Shown here one piece after another: positions 63,202 to 64,000 of a DNA stretch of 64,000 nucleotides. Each line of letters begins with the position of its first letter. The stretch's first letter is position 1. Source of the stretch: Neoluteolibacter marinus (lineage in GTDB: Bacteria; Verrucomicrobiota; Verrucomicrobiia; Verrucomicrobiales; Akkermansiaceae); the NCBI RefSeq assembly GCF_014904755.1, contig NZ_JACZFQ010000023.1:62001-126000 (forward strand). The letters are read 5' to 3'. A program made the position numbers and the translations under genes. The notes under the pieces were generated by a model. The model saw only the letters and a list, made by a program, of their open reading frames with translations. It made no database searches and was not told the DNA's origin.

Positions 63202-63339
63202 ATCGGGCCCCGCCAAGCGAGCCGCCCTCAAACGGAGCGCCGGATTCATCCGGCTTCACCAGACCGGCACCACAGCGCCCTTATCCTCCCCGCATTTCCC
63301 GTTTCTCATTCCGCCATCCTCCGCTTACCCTTTCCCCGG

Positions 63340-63765
63340 ATGTCCGACCTCGTCGCCCAGACCGTTGACCGCTGCCGATCCGCCGGCCTGCGCCGCACCA
63401 AAGCGCTGGAAGAGCTGATCACCACCCTGCTCGATTCCGACCGCCCGATGACCCTCGGCGAGCTGGCCGCCTCCCCGCGGCTGCGCGACCAGTGCGACAA
63501 GGCCACCGTCTTCCGCCTGCTCCAGCGGCTCGCCGAAAAGGGGGTCGTCCGTCGCCTCGGACTCCACGAGCGCGCCGCCTACTTCACCCTGCTGCTGCCG
63601 GGGCGGCACCACGACTACCTGATCTGCACCGAGTGCGGCAGCATCGAGGCGGTCAAGGCCCCCTGTCCCGTCCACGAGCTCGAAGACGAGATCCGCCGCA
63701 AAACCGGCTACCGCAACCTCTACCACGAACTCGAATTCTTTGGCACCTGCCCCGCCTGCGCATGA
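63340..63765 (+). CDS. Fur/Zur-family metal-responsive repressor
   Basis: The 141-aa protein has an N-terminal winged helix (GLRRTKALEELITTLLDS; KATVFRLLQRLAEKGVVRRL). The dimerisation domain has GRHHDYLICTECGSIEAV (HHD and CxxC) and a C-terminal FFGTCPACA (CxxC). The four cysteines make a structural zinc site as in Zur and PerR. The sensed metal is not clear from the motifs. The stop overlaps the next gene by 4 bp. Confidence 0.9.
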   Translation: MSDLVAQTVDRCRSAGLRRTKALEELITTLLDSDRPMTLGELAASPRLRDQCDKATVFRLLQRLAEKGVVRRLGLHERAAYFTLLLPGRHHDYLICTECGSIEAVKAPCPVHELEDEIRRKTGYRNLYHELEFFGTCPACA

Positions 63766-63995
63766 ACCGCCTCGTCCGCATCGCGCTCACCCTGTTCATC
63801 GCCGCGAGCGTCCTGATCCTCCTGGTCCTCAAGCGACTGGAGCGCGCCAAGGAGATGATCGGCTCCCAGGCCGACTCCGAGGTCCAGATGGCTTACTTTG
63901 GCATGGGCATCGTCGCCCTCATGATGATCGGCGGCATCGTCCTCCTCATCACCGCCTGGGTCCGGTCGAGGAAAAAGCCCGCCGGCAATGAGTGA
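63762..63995 (+). CDS. small two-helix membrane protein
   Basis: The 77-aa protein has two hydrophobic helices: LVRIALTLFIAASVLILLVL, and YFGMGIVALMMIGGIVLLIT. A basic C-terminus (VRSRKKPAGNE) follows. The ATG overlaps the Fur-family stop by 4 bp, so it is probably co-expressed with that repressor. No family is recognised; it may be a small metal-related accessory. Confidence 0.68.
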   Translation: MNRLVRIALTLFIAASVLILLVLKRLERAKEMIGSQADSEVQMAYFGMGIVALMMIGGIVLLITAWVRSRKKPAGNE

Positions 63996-64000
63996 CGACC
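63988..64000 (+). CDS. start of a further gene truncated by the window end
   Basis: An ATG at 63988 (MSDD) overlaps the end of the preceding gene by 8 bp and runs out of the window. Only the first four codons are visible, so the product cannot be named. It fits the tight overlapping gene style of this region. Confidence 0.35.

Overview
The window is GC-rich bacterial chromosome, most likely from a verrucomicrobium of the Verrucomicrobiales (Haloferula/Luteolibacter-like). The evidence is a Verrucomicrobia/Chlamydiae-type small basic protein at 51006, two PEP-CTERM proteins, PQQ-like beta-propeller proteins, a DUF1080/PhoD-type secreted phosphatase, a sulfatase, many short verrucomicrobial hypothetical families and an outer-membrane/LPS set (lpxD, skp). 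No rRNA, tRNA, insertion sequence, prophage or CRISPR array was recognised.

Layout. 1-6.1 kb: secreted PQQ-like propeller proteins, a small secreted protein, and a DUF3311 protein paired with a sodium:solute symporter. 6.1-22.1 kb: a co-directional, tightly packed run (many 4-bp ATGA overlaps). It encodes an EhpF/LuxE-like adenylating enzyme, a LuxC/EhpG-like acyl reductase, an iron alcohol dehydrogenase, a propeller lipoprotein, a HemN-like radical SAM enzyme, a DUF98/chorismate-lyase-like protein, a flavin halogenase-like enzyme, a GT4 glycosyltransferase, a hotdog thioesterase, a DMT-like membrane protein, a second (PaaK-like) adenylating enzyme and a YbbA/YbbP-type ABC pair. Read together it looks like a pathway that makes 4-hydroxybenzoate from chorismate, activates it, reduces it and decorates it. 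It has no ketosynthase or carrier protein, so it does not match an aryl-polyene or PKS locus. This is my candidate for an undescribed system.

22.1-28 kb: an HTH protein plus membrane protein pair, a PEP-CTERM protein of the DUF1194/VWA type with a divergent repeat-containing promoter, skp-lpxD, and panC. 28-34 kb: nadB, a secreted DPBB-like protein, a PhoD-like phosphatase and transaldolase. 34.1-36.8 kb: an AbrB/Doc toxin-antitoxin pair translationally chained to thymidine phosphorylase and to a membrane-anchored protein with a possible PD-(D/E)XK motif. 37-41.9 kb: a sulfatase-SGNH hydrolase fusion and small metabolic genes. 42-44 kb: two secreted hypotheticals of less GC-rich composition. 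44-50.2 kb: a sugar-processing operon (Gfo/Idh/MocA dehydrogenase, cupin-like protein, TIM-barrel isomerase, lipoprotein, mutarotase-like protein) with a divergent tagatose/psicose-3-epimerase. 50.3-64 kb: mostly housekeeping genes (upp, pseudouridine synthase, acs, mpl, radC, bL36, ruvB, a Fur-family regulator) with a PliG-like protein, a second PEP-CTERM protein and an XylR/AraC regulator.

Spacers are unusually structured. Degenerate 7-nt repeat arrays precede several starts in the 4.5-18.9 kb run. A 9-nt tandem array, a 28-bp inverted/direct repeat family (8.6-8.9 kb) and a 19-bp palindrome carried on a roughly 171-bp tandem duplication (58.25-58.73 kb) also occur. All function assignments come from motif reading; no database search was run.
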